Shown: one piece after another, positions 14,782 to 23,528 of the stretch | Layout of the letters: every line of letters begins with the position of its first letter | Position numbering within the stretch: the stretch's first letter is position 1 | Source of the DNA: G965230615 sp965230615 | Lineage (GTDB): Bacteria > Pseudomonadota > Gammaproteobacteria > HTCC5015 | Direction: 5' to 3' | Assembly (NCBI GenBank): GCA_965230615.1 | Contig: OZ246012.1 | Coordinates: 2,852,001 to 2,916,000, forward strand | Length of the DNA stretch: 64,000 nt | The notes under the pieces: generated by a model | Seen by the model: the letters and a program-made list of their open reading frames with translations, nothing else | Told to the model about the DNA's origin: nothing | Database searches by the model: none | Program-made: the position numbers and the translations under genes

Positions 14782-15483
14782 ATGCGTTCCACTAATAAAC
14801 TGATAACAAGCATTTTCGCTATTGCTATTTGGGCTTTTTCTATCCCTGCGTTTGCCACTGTCATTTATGACGTCAGCAGTACGTCTCGCCTGAGTTGCAC
14901 AGATGCACCACACGGCCTTTGGACCGGCACTGATATCAGCGGCGGCAGCTGCAGCAACTTCTTTGATATTGATGGCACATTCACCATCTTCAATGACGAC
15001 CCTAATGACGACCCTAATTCAGATAACTGGTCAGCTGAATTGATTGCAACAGCGATCAATCCACAAGGTGTTGAAGCAACAATCGAAATCTTCCTAAGTG
15101 ATTTTGCCGAAGCGCATGACCCTTTCAAGCAAGAGCATGGTGTTGACTATGACCCGGCCTTGGATAACAACACTGATATTTTGGCTGGCCCAGATAATAC
15201 TGATATTGATTTTTTCCGTAGCCTTGAAGGCATCATCATTATCGATGGCTTTGGTGAGTTCACAGGACTCGATACAGTCAATGGTTTTGCTTTCCAATTT
15301 GGTGTTGGCGCCAATGCGAAAAGCGCAACTGAGTTTGGTGGCTCTATCTGGCTGGAATCACCGGATATGGCATCTAACCACTGGGACTTAAACTTGGTAT
15401 TTACAGCAGTACCTCACCCAGGCACATTAGCAATGCTGGCGTTAGCATTATTGGGTTTATACGGCGCACGTCGTAAAAGCTAA
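14782..15483 (+). CDS. PEP-CTERM-type exported protein
   Basis: A 233-residue exported protein. It has a signal peptide (residues 1–25, ending PAFA), an acidic beta-rich body with a short DP repeat (NDDPNDDPNSDNW) and a C-terminal sorting tail: VPHPGT, a hydrophobic helix (LAMLALALLGLYG) and ARRKS. This is the PEP-CTERM layout, but the usual PEP is PHP here (Pro211-His212-Pro213). Such proteins are processed by an exosortase and usually act at the cell surface or in the exopolysaccharide matrix. The start has AAGGAT upstream, a sigma-54-type promoter precedes it and a strong terminator follows, so it is a single-gene unit. No exosortase is in the window. Confidence 0.85.
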   Translation: MRSTNKLITSIFAIAIWAFSIPAFATVIYDVSSTSRLSCTDAPHGLWTGTDISGGSCSNFFDIDGTFTIFNDDPNDDPNSDNWSAELIATAINPQGVEATIEIFLSDFAEAHDPFKQEHGVDYDPALDNNTDILAGPDNTDIDFFRSLEGIIIIDGFGEFTGLDTVNGFAFQFGVGANAKSATEFGGSIWLESPDMASNHWDLNLVFTAVPHPGTLAMLALALLGLYGARRKS

Positions 15484-15512
15484 TTGCTAAAACGCAACGT
15501 TTATTGAGTATT

Positions 15513-15543
15513 AAAATGGCGCTTTCTAAAGCGCCATTTTTTT
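15513..15543 (+). terminator. strong intrinsic terminator
   Basis: A 13-bp perfect stem, AAAATGGCGCTTT (15513–15525) and AAAGCGCCATTTT (15528–15540), with a CT loop and a T-run to 15543. It lies 30 nt after the stop of the PEP-CTERM-type gene. The A-run before it allows action on the convergent minus-strand gene as well. Confidence 0.92.
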
Positions 15544-15599
15544 ATCTACAGGATTTAAGGATTGCTAGCCTGTATTGATCGATGCTGATTTATGCTGTT

Positions 15600-16925
15600 C
15601 TATGTCAAAGAAATGTGCTCATGATCACGTTGCATACGCTCAAAATTATTCGCCATAACTTGCGATAGACTTTGTAATAACTCGGTTTGGTCTTTGCGAT
15701 ATTCACCCGCTCGACTGGCAAATAACAATACACCTTCCCAACCCTGACTACTGGTCATAGCCAATGCCATTAATGCTTCTACCTGTGCTGTTCGCACCAG
15801 CTCTCTGATAAAGCGCTCTTCAGCATTGCTGACCGCGTATTCACGTAAGTCATTAATAATGATTGGCTCTTTACTCAACATAGATGCAGATATCTTTTCA
15901 CCAAACCCTTTATCACGCGCAATGCTTTTTTCTGCCCATCGTTTTAGCGTAGGTGCCGGTAAAGCTTTAGTTAAAGTCATGGTTTTTTTATCAGCAGATA
16001 CCTCTAAAAAACCAACCCAGGCTAACGGCAAATAACTGCCTGCCGCTTTACTAATCACAGTTAAGGCCTGCTCAATGGATAGAGTCTGCTGCAAATCATC
16101 TAACATTGCCAGCACAAGCTGCGAGCGACTTGAAAGCGTATTAAACGCTTTTGATAAAACGCTTATTTCATCATTACCTTCCACAGGCAAGGTATAGCCA
16201 AAATCACCGCTGGCCACTTGTTCACAAGCATCAATCGTTGCACTAATTCGTCTTATAACACGTCGATAAAACCAAACTAAGCCAAGCACGCCCAAGATCG
16301 TAATCAGAATAATACTGGTTTTCAAAATCAAACTGGCAAAGTCACTTTGTTGCTCCAAAAATTTCTTATACTCTGCCGACATATGCTTAATGCCTTTATT
16401 TAACTCGGGATGGCTTTCAATAATATATTTAGCACCCCATTCAATTCTTGGTTCATCTTTATTATCTCCAAGCTTCTCATGAAAACCCTGCAAAAACGTT
16501 TGCCATCGATCTTGGGCACTTTGCACTGATAAGCTTAATGATGCATATAAATCTTGCTGCCCTGAAAAAGACAATAAAAAGCGCGGCACAGCAAAACCAA
16601 CGCTATTATTAAATTCATCACTGATACCATTTAGCGAGTCGGAGAACTGATCAATATCCTGCAAAATATTTTTATGAAATACCGCAACATCACGAAAATA
16701 ACTTTCATAATCTCTGGGTGCATTCGTCAGATAATTCTCACTGCGTCGATGGAAAGCATCACTGAGCTGCTCTAATTGATCCAGTTCACCAAGCAAGCGA
16801 TGGTTTTGTTCACTTAATTTGAGTGTCTTAAATTGATAGAGAGAACTGGCAATCACTAGCAGAATAAAAACAGTTAAGCCTAATACCGCTTTGAAGCGTA
16901 ATTGAATCGAGCGTTTTTTTTGCAT
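15600..16925 (-). CDS. membrane sensor with HAMP and GAF domains, no output domain
   Basis: A 441-residue membrane protein. TM1 (about 13–30) is followed by a periplasmic helical domain (about 35–200) and TM2 (about 205–222, IILITILGVLGLVWFY). A HAMP linker (ISATIDACEQVASGDFGYTLPVEGNDEISVL in pieces, about 228–275) leads to a GAF-like domain (about 290–430, including KEPIIINDLREYAV). No kinase, GGDEF, EAL or MCP signalling domain follows the GAF. It sits 95 nt downstream of a Ser/Thr kinase gene on the same strand, so it may sense a signal for that kinase or be its substrate. The ATG at 16925 has GAGG upstream. Confidence 0.8.
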   Translation of the reverse strand: MQKKRSIQLRFKAVLGLTVFILLVIASSLYQFKTLKLSEQNHRLLGELDQLEQLSDAFHRRSENYLTNAPRDYESYFRDVAVFHKNILQDIDQFSDSLNGISDEFNNSVGFAVPRFLLSFSGQQDLYASLSLSVQSAQDRWQTFLQGFHEKLGDNKDEPRIEWGAKYIIESHPELNKGIKHMSAEYKKFLEQQSDFASLILKTSIILITILGVLGLVWFYRRVIRRISATIDACEQVASGDFGYTLPVEGNDEISVLSKAFNTLSSRSQLVLAMLDDLQQTLSIEQALTVISKAAGSYLPLAWVGFLEVSADKKTMTLTKALPAPTLKRWAEKSIARDKGFGEKISASMLSKEPIIINDLREYAVSNAEERFIRELVRTAQVEALMALAMTSSQGWEGVLLFASRAGEYRKDQTELLQSLSQVMANNFERMQRDHEHISLT

Positions 16926-17020
16926 ATTATGAAACCTCTAAATTGACTCAGAGATAGCGAAGGAGATAACAGTAGCGCGAGCAGACTCTCCTATTGTTTT
17001 ATCTCTTAATGACTTACTCT

Positions 17021-18430
17021 CTAACGACTTATCCAAAGATCAATAAACTTTTGTCGCTTACGTTTATTATCAATATGATTGCCAAGGCTATAAATAAATT
17101 CAGCGTAGCTCAAATTAGACTCTAACTCTTCATCAACTATTTGCGCCGCTTTACCACCCACATGCTTTGCGAAGTCATCTTTTAAATCTTCAATGGCGTC
17201 CGCATCTAATTGCGACATTGCATTACCTAAGAACCCAAGATCACTGCCACCAAGACTGGTCTGAAAGCTATTGCCTGTTTGTTCATTATCAATAATATCT
17301 GTATAGAATTTACTTGAATCATCATCCAAACCACGGCCATCCCATTGCTTTAGAAATTGCTGCGCTTCCTTTGCACCCAGTTCTTTAGCAACCACTGTAA
17401 CCAACTCATCGATATACGTGTGTTTAGAAACTTCTTGATTAATCACCTGTTCTGCATCCGAACCCGCATAATCAGCAAATATACTCTTTAATAACGTTAG
17501 CTCGCCAGGATCAATCCGCGAAGATATAGACTGCACTATCGGCGGACTATCATCTTCGAGCGTTTGTTGGGCAGCTTGACTGGTATCTTGAGTCGACTGC
17601 TTCAAACGATTCACAGCCTCGCGGATAGCCGCAGCAAACTCTTTGGCACTTTGATAACGCTGATCGGCTTTAGCTGACAAACCTTTACTAATAACATCTA
17701 CAAACGCTGTTGGAACGGGTATTTCGTAGTTAATACGGTTATTGGCCGGTAAGTCCTGTAAAGCAGTTAAGGCCTGCTTGGGAATATTGAGTTTTTTAGG
17801 CAAGCACTGCAGCAATATGAGTAACACCATTGCCACGGCAAACAGATCCGCACGATGATCAGTTGGCAAACCAAAAGCCTGCTCAGGCGCCATGTAACGT
17901 GGCGTACCTATCATAACGCCAATTTGTGTAAGTTCTGAGTTTGTCGGTAGGCGCGCGACACCAAAGTCAGCTAGTTTGATGCTGCCATCTGGCAATACCA
18001 TGATATTAGCGGGTTTAATATCGCGGTGCACAATATTCAAACCATGCGCTTTATTCAGTGCTTTTAATAGCTGGCCGATGATATTTAGAACAGTTTTAAG
18101 GTTAAAGGCCTGATCAGTTTTGATCAGTGCATCCAATGGCGTACCATGGATATATTCCATGACCAAATAAGGGGTTTTTTGATGCTGACCAAATTCCAGC
18201 ACGGTAACAATATTAGGGTGCATACATTTAGCAGCGGACTGTGCTTCACGCTTAAACCGGGCCAGAAACTCCTGCCCATCTTCACCGACAATAACATGCT
18301 CATGCAATGTTTTAATCGCAACCTTGCGATCAATATCAGGATCATAGCCTTCAAATACCGTACCGCTGGCACCTTCACCTAATATGCGCCGAATTTCGTA
18401 TTTACCAATCATTTTCGTATTCGCATCCAT
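17021..18430 (-). CDS. eukaryotic-type serine/threonine protein kinase
   Basis: A 469-residue Hanks-type kinase from the ATG at 18430; a GTG nine bases upstream is an alternative. The kinase domain, about 8–270, has every key motif: GEGASGTVFEG (P-loop), Lys in KVAIKTL, HRDIKPANIM (catalytic loop), ADFGVARL (DFG) and MAPEQAFG (activation loop end). The C-terminal part has no TM segment and contains two related modules of about 65 residues (near 300–375 and 400–469), each an acidic stretch ending in helices with a terminal W (QFLKQWDG and KFIDLWISR). The kinase is probably cytoplasmic. The downstream HAMP-GAF gene is a likely functional partner. Confidence 0.92.
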   Translation of the reverse strand: MDANTKMIGKYEIRRILGEGASGTVFEGYDPDIDRKVAIKTLHEHVIVGEDGQEFLARFKREAQSAAKCMHPNIVTVLEFGQHQKTPYLVMEYIHGTPLDALIKTDQAFNLKTVLNIIGQLLKALNKAHGLNIVHRDIKPANIMVLPDGSIKLADFGVARLPTNSELTQIGVMIGTPRYMAPEQAFGLPTDHRADLFAVAMVLLILLQCLPKKLNIPKQALTALQDLPANNRINYEIPVPTAFVDVISKGLSAKADQRYQSAKEFAAAIREAVNRLKQSTQDTSQAAQQTLEDDSPPIVQSISSRIDPGELTLLKSIFADYAGSDAEQVINQEVSKHTYIDELVTVVAKELGAKEAQQFLKQWDGRGLDDDSSKFYTDIIDNEQTGNSFQTSLGGSDLGFLGNAMSQLDADAIEDLKDDFAKHVGGKAAQIVDEELESNLSYAEFIYSLGNHIDNKRKRQKFIDLWISR

Positions 18431-18682
18431 GATGAACACTCTGCTTGTTGTAAATCGAATAGCTGCAATCTATTGATCAAAAGCATAAAACTTCACCTTA
18501 TGCTTCTGAGCCTAATTGATTAAAGAATAGACCAGAGAGCATAAAACATACCTTAAATTTATTGATTCAGCCAGTAAATATAGCCCATATAAAAACGATA
18601 AGGCTTACAATAATCACAAACTTTTCTAACGTTTTCTTAAACTGCAGATACCGTAAATACTACAATATTGGCTGGTATGGGC

Positions 18683-19240
18683 TTAGCAGTCACTGTTTGT
18701 GGGCTGATTCACAAAACGGAGGTCTGTTATCAGTAGTTGAATGACAAAATGCGACCAGCGCTCATAACCCAAGCTTTTCGAAGCAACAGCACAGGTTTCC
18801 CGGGGCGCATAGTCTTCACTATTCACACTGTATTCATAAAGTCGGTATTTAAGCGCTTTTTTAAAGGGGTTGCTTACTGTCAACAACATCGCTTCACCCG
18901 TATTGACCCCGGGTATTTGTTTGAGTTCAAACGTCACGGTTCTATTGCGATAACGTGGCTTTTTGACATATCTTATTTTTTTGATGACATGGTTCCGATC
19001 GATATCAACCTGCAGATGAACTTTCTCACCCGGCACAATATTTAGCCAGCGATTAAAATAAATTGGTGTTTTCGGTATAACACTTTTTAATTGGCTACCA
19101 TTGCCAGCTTTGAGCTTTATTTTGGTTTTTTTACGGCACTCAGTGATTTCGCACTTCTGTTTTGTGCTAATTTGTTTAGCCAAAGCATTAGGACTCAATG
19201 CCAGCAATACCAATTGCATGATGATTATCAATCTAAACAT
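18683..19240 (-). CDS. hypothetical exported protein
   Basis: A 185-residue protein with a signal peptide (residues 1–21, ending ALA). The mature part is basic, with CEITECRKKTKIKLK near the start and a predicted beta-rich core (KVHLQVDIDRNHVIKKIRYV, YRLYEYSVNSEDY), so it is probably a periplasmic beta-sandwich protein. Four cysteines could make disulphides. The start has no clear ribosome-binding site; an internal Met8 is possible. No family is recognised, and both flanking gaps exceed 240 nt, so it is probably a single-gene unit. Confidence 0.6.
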   Translation of the reverse strand: MFRLIIIMQLVLLALSPNALAKQISTKQKCEITECRKKTKIKLKAGNGSQLKSVIPKTPIYFNRWLNIVPGEKVHLQVDIDRNHVIKKIRYVKKPRYRNRTVTFELKQIPGVNTGEAMLLTVSNPFKKALKYRLYEYSVNSEDYAPRETCAVASKSLGYERWSHFVIQLLITDLRFVNQPTNSDC

Positions 19241-19537
19241 ATTATTGAATTAACATAGTATTTTCATGACCATACATACTTAAGCTTGGCAAGCGCATTG
19301 CTGAGCTATCGATGTGCTGATGAGGTGCATATCATCTTTATACTGACCTAAGACGCATGGTTAATTATGTTTAAGTGCGCCTACTTAGCCGGAAGAATAA
19401 TTTTATTATGGGCTGCATTCTCAATGCTGCGCATAATACGGCTTTTCGACAGTGCTGGCTTATAAATCTTGGCTGGCTTTTGCGATGCATTTCACAGTCT
19501 TATAAGGTGTTAGCTACAACGCAATAAAAACCCCGAC

Positions 19538-20032
19538 TCAATGCGATAGAGGCTGCCAATCACTGAAGGTAGCAGCCTGCCCCTGATAAACGGCATTATC
19601 ATCATACAAATTCCATACCGTCGCGCGTTTTATTAAAAAACGCTGACCATTTTTAGCAATACGAACGCCACTGTAGTCATCAATAAAACCCTGTCGGCTG
19701 ACCGCATCTAATAAGCGACTGCGCTCTTGTCGATTAACAGGTTCAGCAGAATGCTTTGATGGCAAGCCAATGATTTCATGCCAAGGCATGGCAAATAATC
19801 GCTGTGCTGCCAAATTAGCATAAGTGAAACAGGGGTCTTGCTGTGCATCATGTGATAGTACGATAAACGGTGCATGATAAAGCGCAGATGCCAGACTAAC
19901 GTCAGTATGGTGATTACTAATTAATGGTTTATGCAGCAAGCGCTGATAGCTTGTGCACAACAAGGTGGCATGCGCTGCCAAAAAGTCATTACCCGTATCC
20001 GGCACAGCGTGTGGATCTTCAGGCAATCGCAT
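19538..20032 (-). CDS. MEKHLA (PAS-like) domain protein
   Basis: A 164-residue soluble protein matching the bacterial MEKHLA family. It has the features ALYHAPFIVLSHDAQQDPCF, YANLAAQRLFAMPWHEIIGL, RLLDAVSRQGFIDDYSGVRI and GQRFLIKRATVWNLYD. MEKHLA domains are PAS-related and probably bind a small ligand; their role is not settled. No output domain is attached. It starts 24 nt after the TPR gene, with AAAAGG upstream, and is probably the second gene of that operon. Confidence 0.85.
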   Translation of the reverse strand: MRLPEDPHAVPDTGNDFLAAHATLLCTSYQRLLHKPLISNHHTDVSLASALYHAPFIVLSHDAQQDPCFTYANLAAQRLFAMPWHEIIGLPSKHSAEPVNRQERSRLLDAVSRQGFIDDYSGVRIAKNGQRFLIKRATVWNLYDDNAVYQGQAATFSDWQPLSH

Positions 20033-20056
20033 AGCCTTTTTCGGGCGCAGTACCCG

Positions 20057-20839
20057 TTAGTGCTTTGGGTCTAAATCGGCTGCCTCAACATCAGCACTTT
20101 CTGGATTAGTCTGGGTATGAGATTCAAGCTCCAGATCAATACCAGAATTTAAACCCGGACTTAATTGAGAATCGGTGTCAGGGCTCAAGTTTGGCTTAAG
20201 GCCTGACTGAATATTATTTTCTTTATCTAAGCGTTTTTGCTTTTCAGCAGCACGCTGACGCTTCTCCATTGCAGCCTGCAAAATATCCAGCTTGGTTTGT
20301 GCGAGTTGCCACTTCGGTGAAACCAGTAAAGCCTGGCGATAATTCTGCGCCGCTTTTTCCCATTCACCTAGATTTTGATACGCCATACCTCGATTCAGGT
20401 AAGCGATATGGCTGGCTTTGATATTCAACGCAATCGCTTGATCATACTCCTGTATGGCACGCTGATACGCTTCACCGATAAAATAGATATTGCCTAAATT
20501 AACGTGGGTTTCACCAAAATCAGGATTAAGCTTTTGAGCTTTTTCGTAGTCCCGAATGGCTGCCCTGAAGTTCTGCTGTGCGCCATAAAGTACGCCGCGA
20601 TTGACATAAGTGGCGGCCCTATCACGTGGTTTCATACCACTATTGCGCAGTACCCGGGTACATGTCGCAATATCATCATTTGAAGCACGATTGAGTCGCG
20701 AGGCCATTTGCGCCGCAAAGAAACAGTTGCGCGCATCTGCACCGCCAGAAAGGATTGTAACCGCTTCAGCATAGGCAAACAGAGGGCTAAACAATATGGC
20801 CCCTAAAAGTATCACTGCAGCTGAGCGTTGATTCCACAT
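20057..20839 (-). CDS. secreted TPR-repeat protein
   Basis: A 260-residue protein with a signal peptide (residues 1–25, ending AYAEA), then about four TPR units between residues 60 and 190, for example AAIRDYEKAQKLNPDFGETH, RAIQEYDQAIALNIKASH and KAAQNYRQALLVSPKWQLA. A basic helix (MEKRQRAAEKQKRLDKEN) and a disordered acidic tail follow. It should act as a periplasmic protein-binding scaffold; the partner is unknown. The MEKHLA gene follows after 24 nt. Confidence 0.85.
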   Translation of the reverse strand: MWNQRSAAVILLGAILFSPLFAYAEAVTILSGGADARNCFFAAQMASRLNRASNDDIATCTRVLRNSGMKPRDRAATYVNRGVLYGAQQNFRAAIRDYEKAQKLNPDFGETHVNLGNIYFIGEAYQRAIQEYDQAIALNIKASHIAYLNRGMAYQNLGEWEKAAQNYRQALLVSPKWQLAQTKLDILQAAMEKRQRAAEKQKRLDKENNIQSGLKPNLSPDTDSQLSPGLNSGIDLELESHTQTNPESADVEAADLDPKH

Positions 20840-21194
20840 AGATTATTTAACACTACACAAAGTTGCCTCAATGTCAGCCGCATTAGTCAATGCTTGCAAA
20901 TTGAGTACGTATTTCCCGATATTTATCTATTTTCCTGGCTAATTAGAGCAGATATATAGGGCGAATGCACGATTAAGTTTGTTCAACCATGGCTAGTTTT
21001 CAGGCTAAAGAAAACCAGCCAGGGTCCCAATGATGCTGTTGAATATTCGGACGACCTATATTTTGTTTACATAAAACTGATATTGCACAAGCCCTTATTT
21101 AGCGTATTTCAGGCCTGTTTAAGTCATAGAATTAGGCCAAATCGCCATTTCTATGCCTATTTCTATGTCTGGCAAGCATCACAAGCAATGATGA
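20840..21194. other. intergenic region between fumarase and TPR genes
   Basis: This 355-nt region holds the end of the fumarase transcript and the promoter of the TPR–MEKHLA pair. Apart from the hairpin at 20991–21020 I see no gene, RNA or repeat in it. Confidence 0.5.
20991..21020 (-). terminator. possible hairpin downstream of fumarase
   Basis: Arms GGCTAGTTTTC (20991–21001) and GAAAACCAGCC (21010–21020) pair with one mismatch around an 8-nt loop. It lies about 175 nt past the fumarase stop. There is no U-run, so it may be a weak terminator or another RNA structure. Confidence 0.35.
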
Positions 21195-22730
21195 TCACGC
21201 TTCAACCACGGGTATTTTACCAATTTTTGCACGCCATAGTTCGGGCCCTCTCTTATGTACAGACTCTCCTTGCGTATCGACAGCCACTGTCACCGGCATA
21301 TCTTCAACCACAAACTCATGAATGGCTTCCATGCCCAACTCTTCAAATGCCACAACATTTGCCTGACGGATTGCTTTAGAGACTAAATAAGCGGCACCAC
21401 CAACAGCCATTAAGTATACCGCTTTATGCTTTTTAATGGCTGCCAGAGCAACAGGCCCTCTTTCTGCTTTGCCAATCATGCCCATCAAGCCAGTTTCAGC
21501 CAACATGGTTTCGGTAAACTTATCCATTCTGGTTGCTGTCGTTGGTCCGGCAGGCCCAACCACTTCGTCACCAACAGGATCAACTGGGCCAACGTAATAT
21601 ATAAATTTATTTTTAAAATCAACGGGGAGATTATCGCCTTTGTTGATCATATCAACCAAACGTTTATGCGCCGCATCACGGCCGGTTAACATGCTGCCAC
21701 TGAGCAACAAGGTGTCGCCCGGTTGCCAGCTCTCGATATCAGCCTGAGTAACGCTGTCCAGATTGACTCGCTTGATTGCCTCATTGCTCGCTGCCCCCCA
21801 ACTGACTTCAGGCCAGTCTTCAATGGATGGGGCCTGCAAGTGGGCCGGACCACTGCCATCGAGCACAAAGTGTGCATGACGGGTGGCTGCACAATTTGGG
21901 ATCATTGCCACCGGCTTATTAGCAGCATGTGTCGGATAATCACGAATCTTGATATCTAATACCGTCGTTAAACCCCCTAAACCTTGCGCGCCGATACCCA
22001 AGGCATTGACTTGATTATAAATTTCCAGTCGCAGTTCTTCAGCCGCTGTTTGTGCGCCACGTGCGATCAATTCCTGAATATCAATCGACTCCATACAGGC
22101 TTCTTTGGCAAGCACCATTGCCTTTTCAGCGGTGCCACCAATACCAATGCCTAAAATACCCGGCGGGCACCAGCCTGCCCCCATTGTCGGCACTGTTTTT
22201 ATCACCCAATCCACAATATCATCAGAGGGATTTAGCATCACAAACTTAGACTTAGCTTCTGACCCGCCGCCCTTGGCCGCGACTGTTACCTCGACCTCAT
22301 GCCCGGGTACCACTTCCATATGAATAACCGCAGGCGTATTGTCTTTCGTATTTTGTCGCTTGCCAGCAGGATCGGCCAACACAGAGGCACGTAATACATT
22401 ATCCGGGTGTAAGTAAGCTTGGCGTACACCTTCATTCACCATTTCCGTGACACTCAGCTGCGTATCCCACTGAACCTGCATACCAATTTTCAAAAATACA
22501 GTGACAATGCCGGTATCCTGACAAATCGGTCGCTGCCCCATTGCACACATGCGTGAATTCAATAGAATTTGTGCCATTGCATCTTTCGCGGCGGTATTTT
22601 CTTCTTTTAAATACGCCTGATGCACAGCATCAACAAAGTCTTTTGGGTGATAATAGGAAATATATTGCAGGGCATCTGTGATGCTTTGGATAAAATCATC
22701 CTGGCGGATTGCGGGGCGAATAACAGTCAT
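21195..22730 (-). CDS. fumA: fumarate hydratase, class I (4Fe-4S)
   Basis: A 511-residue oxygen-sensitive fumarase of the FumA/FumB type that interconverts fumarate and L-malate in the TCA cycle. The cluster cysteines lie in RPICQDTGI, WCPPGILGIGIGG and IPNCAATRHAHF. The C-terminal beta domain has the usual LLLSGSMLTGRDAAHKR and GPAGPTTATRMD motifs. The ATG at 22730 is preferred because AAGGAG lies upstream and the longer frame adds an unrelated peptide. FumA is used as a family label; FumA and FumB cannot be told apart here. Confidence 0.93.
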   Translation of the reverse strand: MTVIRPAIRQDDFIQSITDALQYISYYHPKDFVDAVHQAYLKEENTAAKDAMAQILLNSRMCAMGQRPICQDTGIVTVFLKIGMQVQWDTQLSVTEMVNEGVRQAYLHPDNVLRASVLADPAGKRQNTKDNTPAVIHMEVVPGHEVEVTVAAKGGGSEAKSKFVMLNPSDDIVDWVIKTVPTMGAGWCPPGILGIGIGGTAEKAMVLAKEACMESIDIQELIARGAQTAAEELRLEIYNQVNALGIGAQGLGGLTTVLDIKIRDYPTHAANKPVAMIPNCAATRHAHFVLDGSGPAHLQAPSIEDWPEVSWGAASNEAIKRVNLDSVTQADIESWQPGDTLLLSGSMLTGRDAAHKRLVDMINKGDNLPVDFKNKFIYYVGPVDPVGDEVVGPAGPTTATRMDKFTETMLAETGLMGMIGKAERGPVALAAIKKHKAVYLMAVGGAAYLVSKAIRQANVVAFEELGMEAIHEFVVEDMPVTVAVDTQGESVHKRGPELWRAKIGKIPVVEA

Positions 22731-22904
22731 CAGCCAAAGTCTCCTTCGAGTACATACCTTAATCAACAAAGCCGCTATTTTACTGTGCTTGTATTAATTA
22801 CGCTTGAATAGTTTTAACAGCCTCCCCCAACACACACTTAAACCCTCTGCAAATACCGGGTTGCTAGTGCGGTTTGTGAGCTATAACGAAAAAACGCTTT
22901 ATGG

Positions 22905-22920
22905 CTGTCAGCGCTGACAG
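22905..22920. repeat. 16-bp perfect palindrome
   Basis: CTGTCAGCGCTGACAG lies in the 204-nt gap between the PilZ gene and fumarase, 14 nt past the PilZ stop. It has no U-run. It fits the CTGT-N8-ACAG length of a LexA box but lacks the A+T-rich centre, so a weak terminator is at least as likely. Confidence 0.4.
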
Positions 22921-22934
22921 TACGACAGGGCAAA

Positions 22935-23357
22935 TTAGCTTAACGGATCCAGGGTTTCCAAGTATTCCTGTAGCAACACATGGCTTTTTCCACCGAACTG
23001 CACAAAGCGCACATTAGCGCGAAATTTATCCTGTGAGATGCGTTGTACTGAAATGACTCTAACTAATAACGTCAGCATTTTACCGCCACCATCGAGCGGT
23101 AGTGGGAAACGCGCGGTAAACTGCTTACCATTCGCGGGAGAGGCAGGCTCACCAGGCGGCTGCAAATGCTGTGCCGTCCAGGTATCACAATCAAAGTGCA
23201 GCCCAGCAATGGAAACATCACTGGTTTTAACCTGCATCGGCAGCATTCCACCACCAATTAATTGTACGCGCAGCTGTAATTTATATCGTAAGTTATGCCG
23301 ACGCTCATTACCTGAATAGGTATTTTCTACGTTTTCTGTCGCGGTATTTGTGTCCAT
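22935..23357 (-). CDS. PilZ-domain protein
   Basis: A 140-residue single-domain protein. The PilZ c-di-GMP signature is present as ERRHNLRYKL (RxxxR-like, about 18–27) and DVSIAGLHFD (D/NxSxxG, about 48–57), followed by a six-stranded barrel pattern. It probably binds cyclic di-GMP and passes the signal to an unknown partner. It reads divergently from hemB, with AAGGAAG before the start. Confidence 0.85.
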   Translation of the reverse strand: MDTNTATENVENTYSGNERRHNLRYKLQLRVQLIGGGMLPMQVKTSDVSIAGLHFDCDTWTAQHLQPPGEPASPANGKQFTARFPLPLDGGGKMLTLLVRVISVQRISQDKFRANVRFVQFGGKSHVLLQEYLETLDPLS

Positions 23358-23528
23358 GGTTCTTCCTTATCTTCCAACTCCTAAAAATATGGATAAATCC
23401 TGGTCAAACAATACTTAATTCGTTCCGCCGCAGATGCGATCCTAGTCACAATATTTCCAGAATACCGCCTGATGCTCGAAATTTTTCTTTGTAGCGGTTA
23501 TCCTGCGCCTTCTTTCGAGGAGAACGTA

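Noticed and set aside
22905..22920. LexA (SOS) box
   Set aside because: The outer bases fit CTGT-N8-ACAG, but the centre is G+C-rich and neither neighbour gene is an SOS gene.
23472..23528. Longer start for hemB
   Set aside because: The added 19 residues are not HemB-like, and GAGGAG is placed correctly only for the ATG at 23529; residue numbers then match Pseudomonas HemB.
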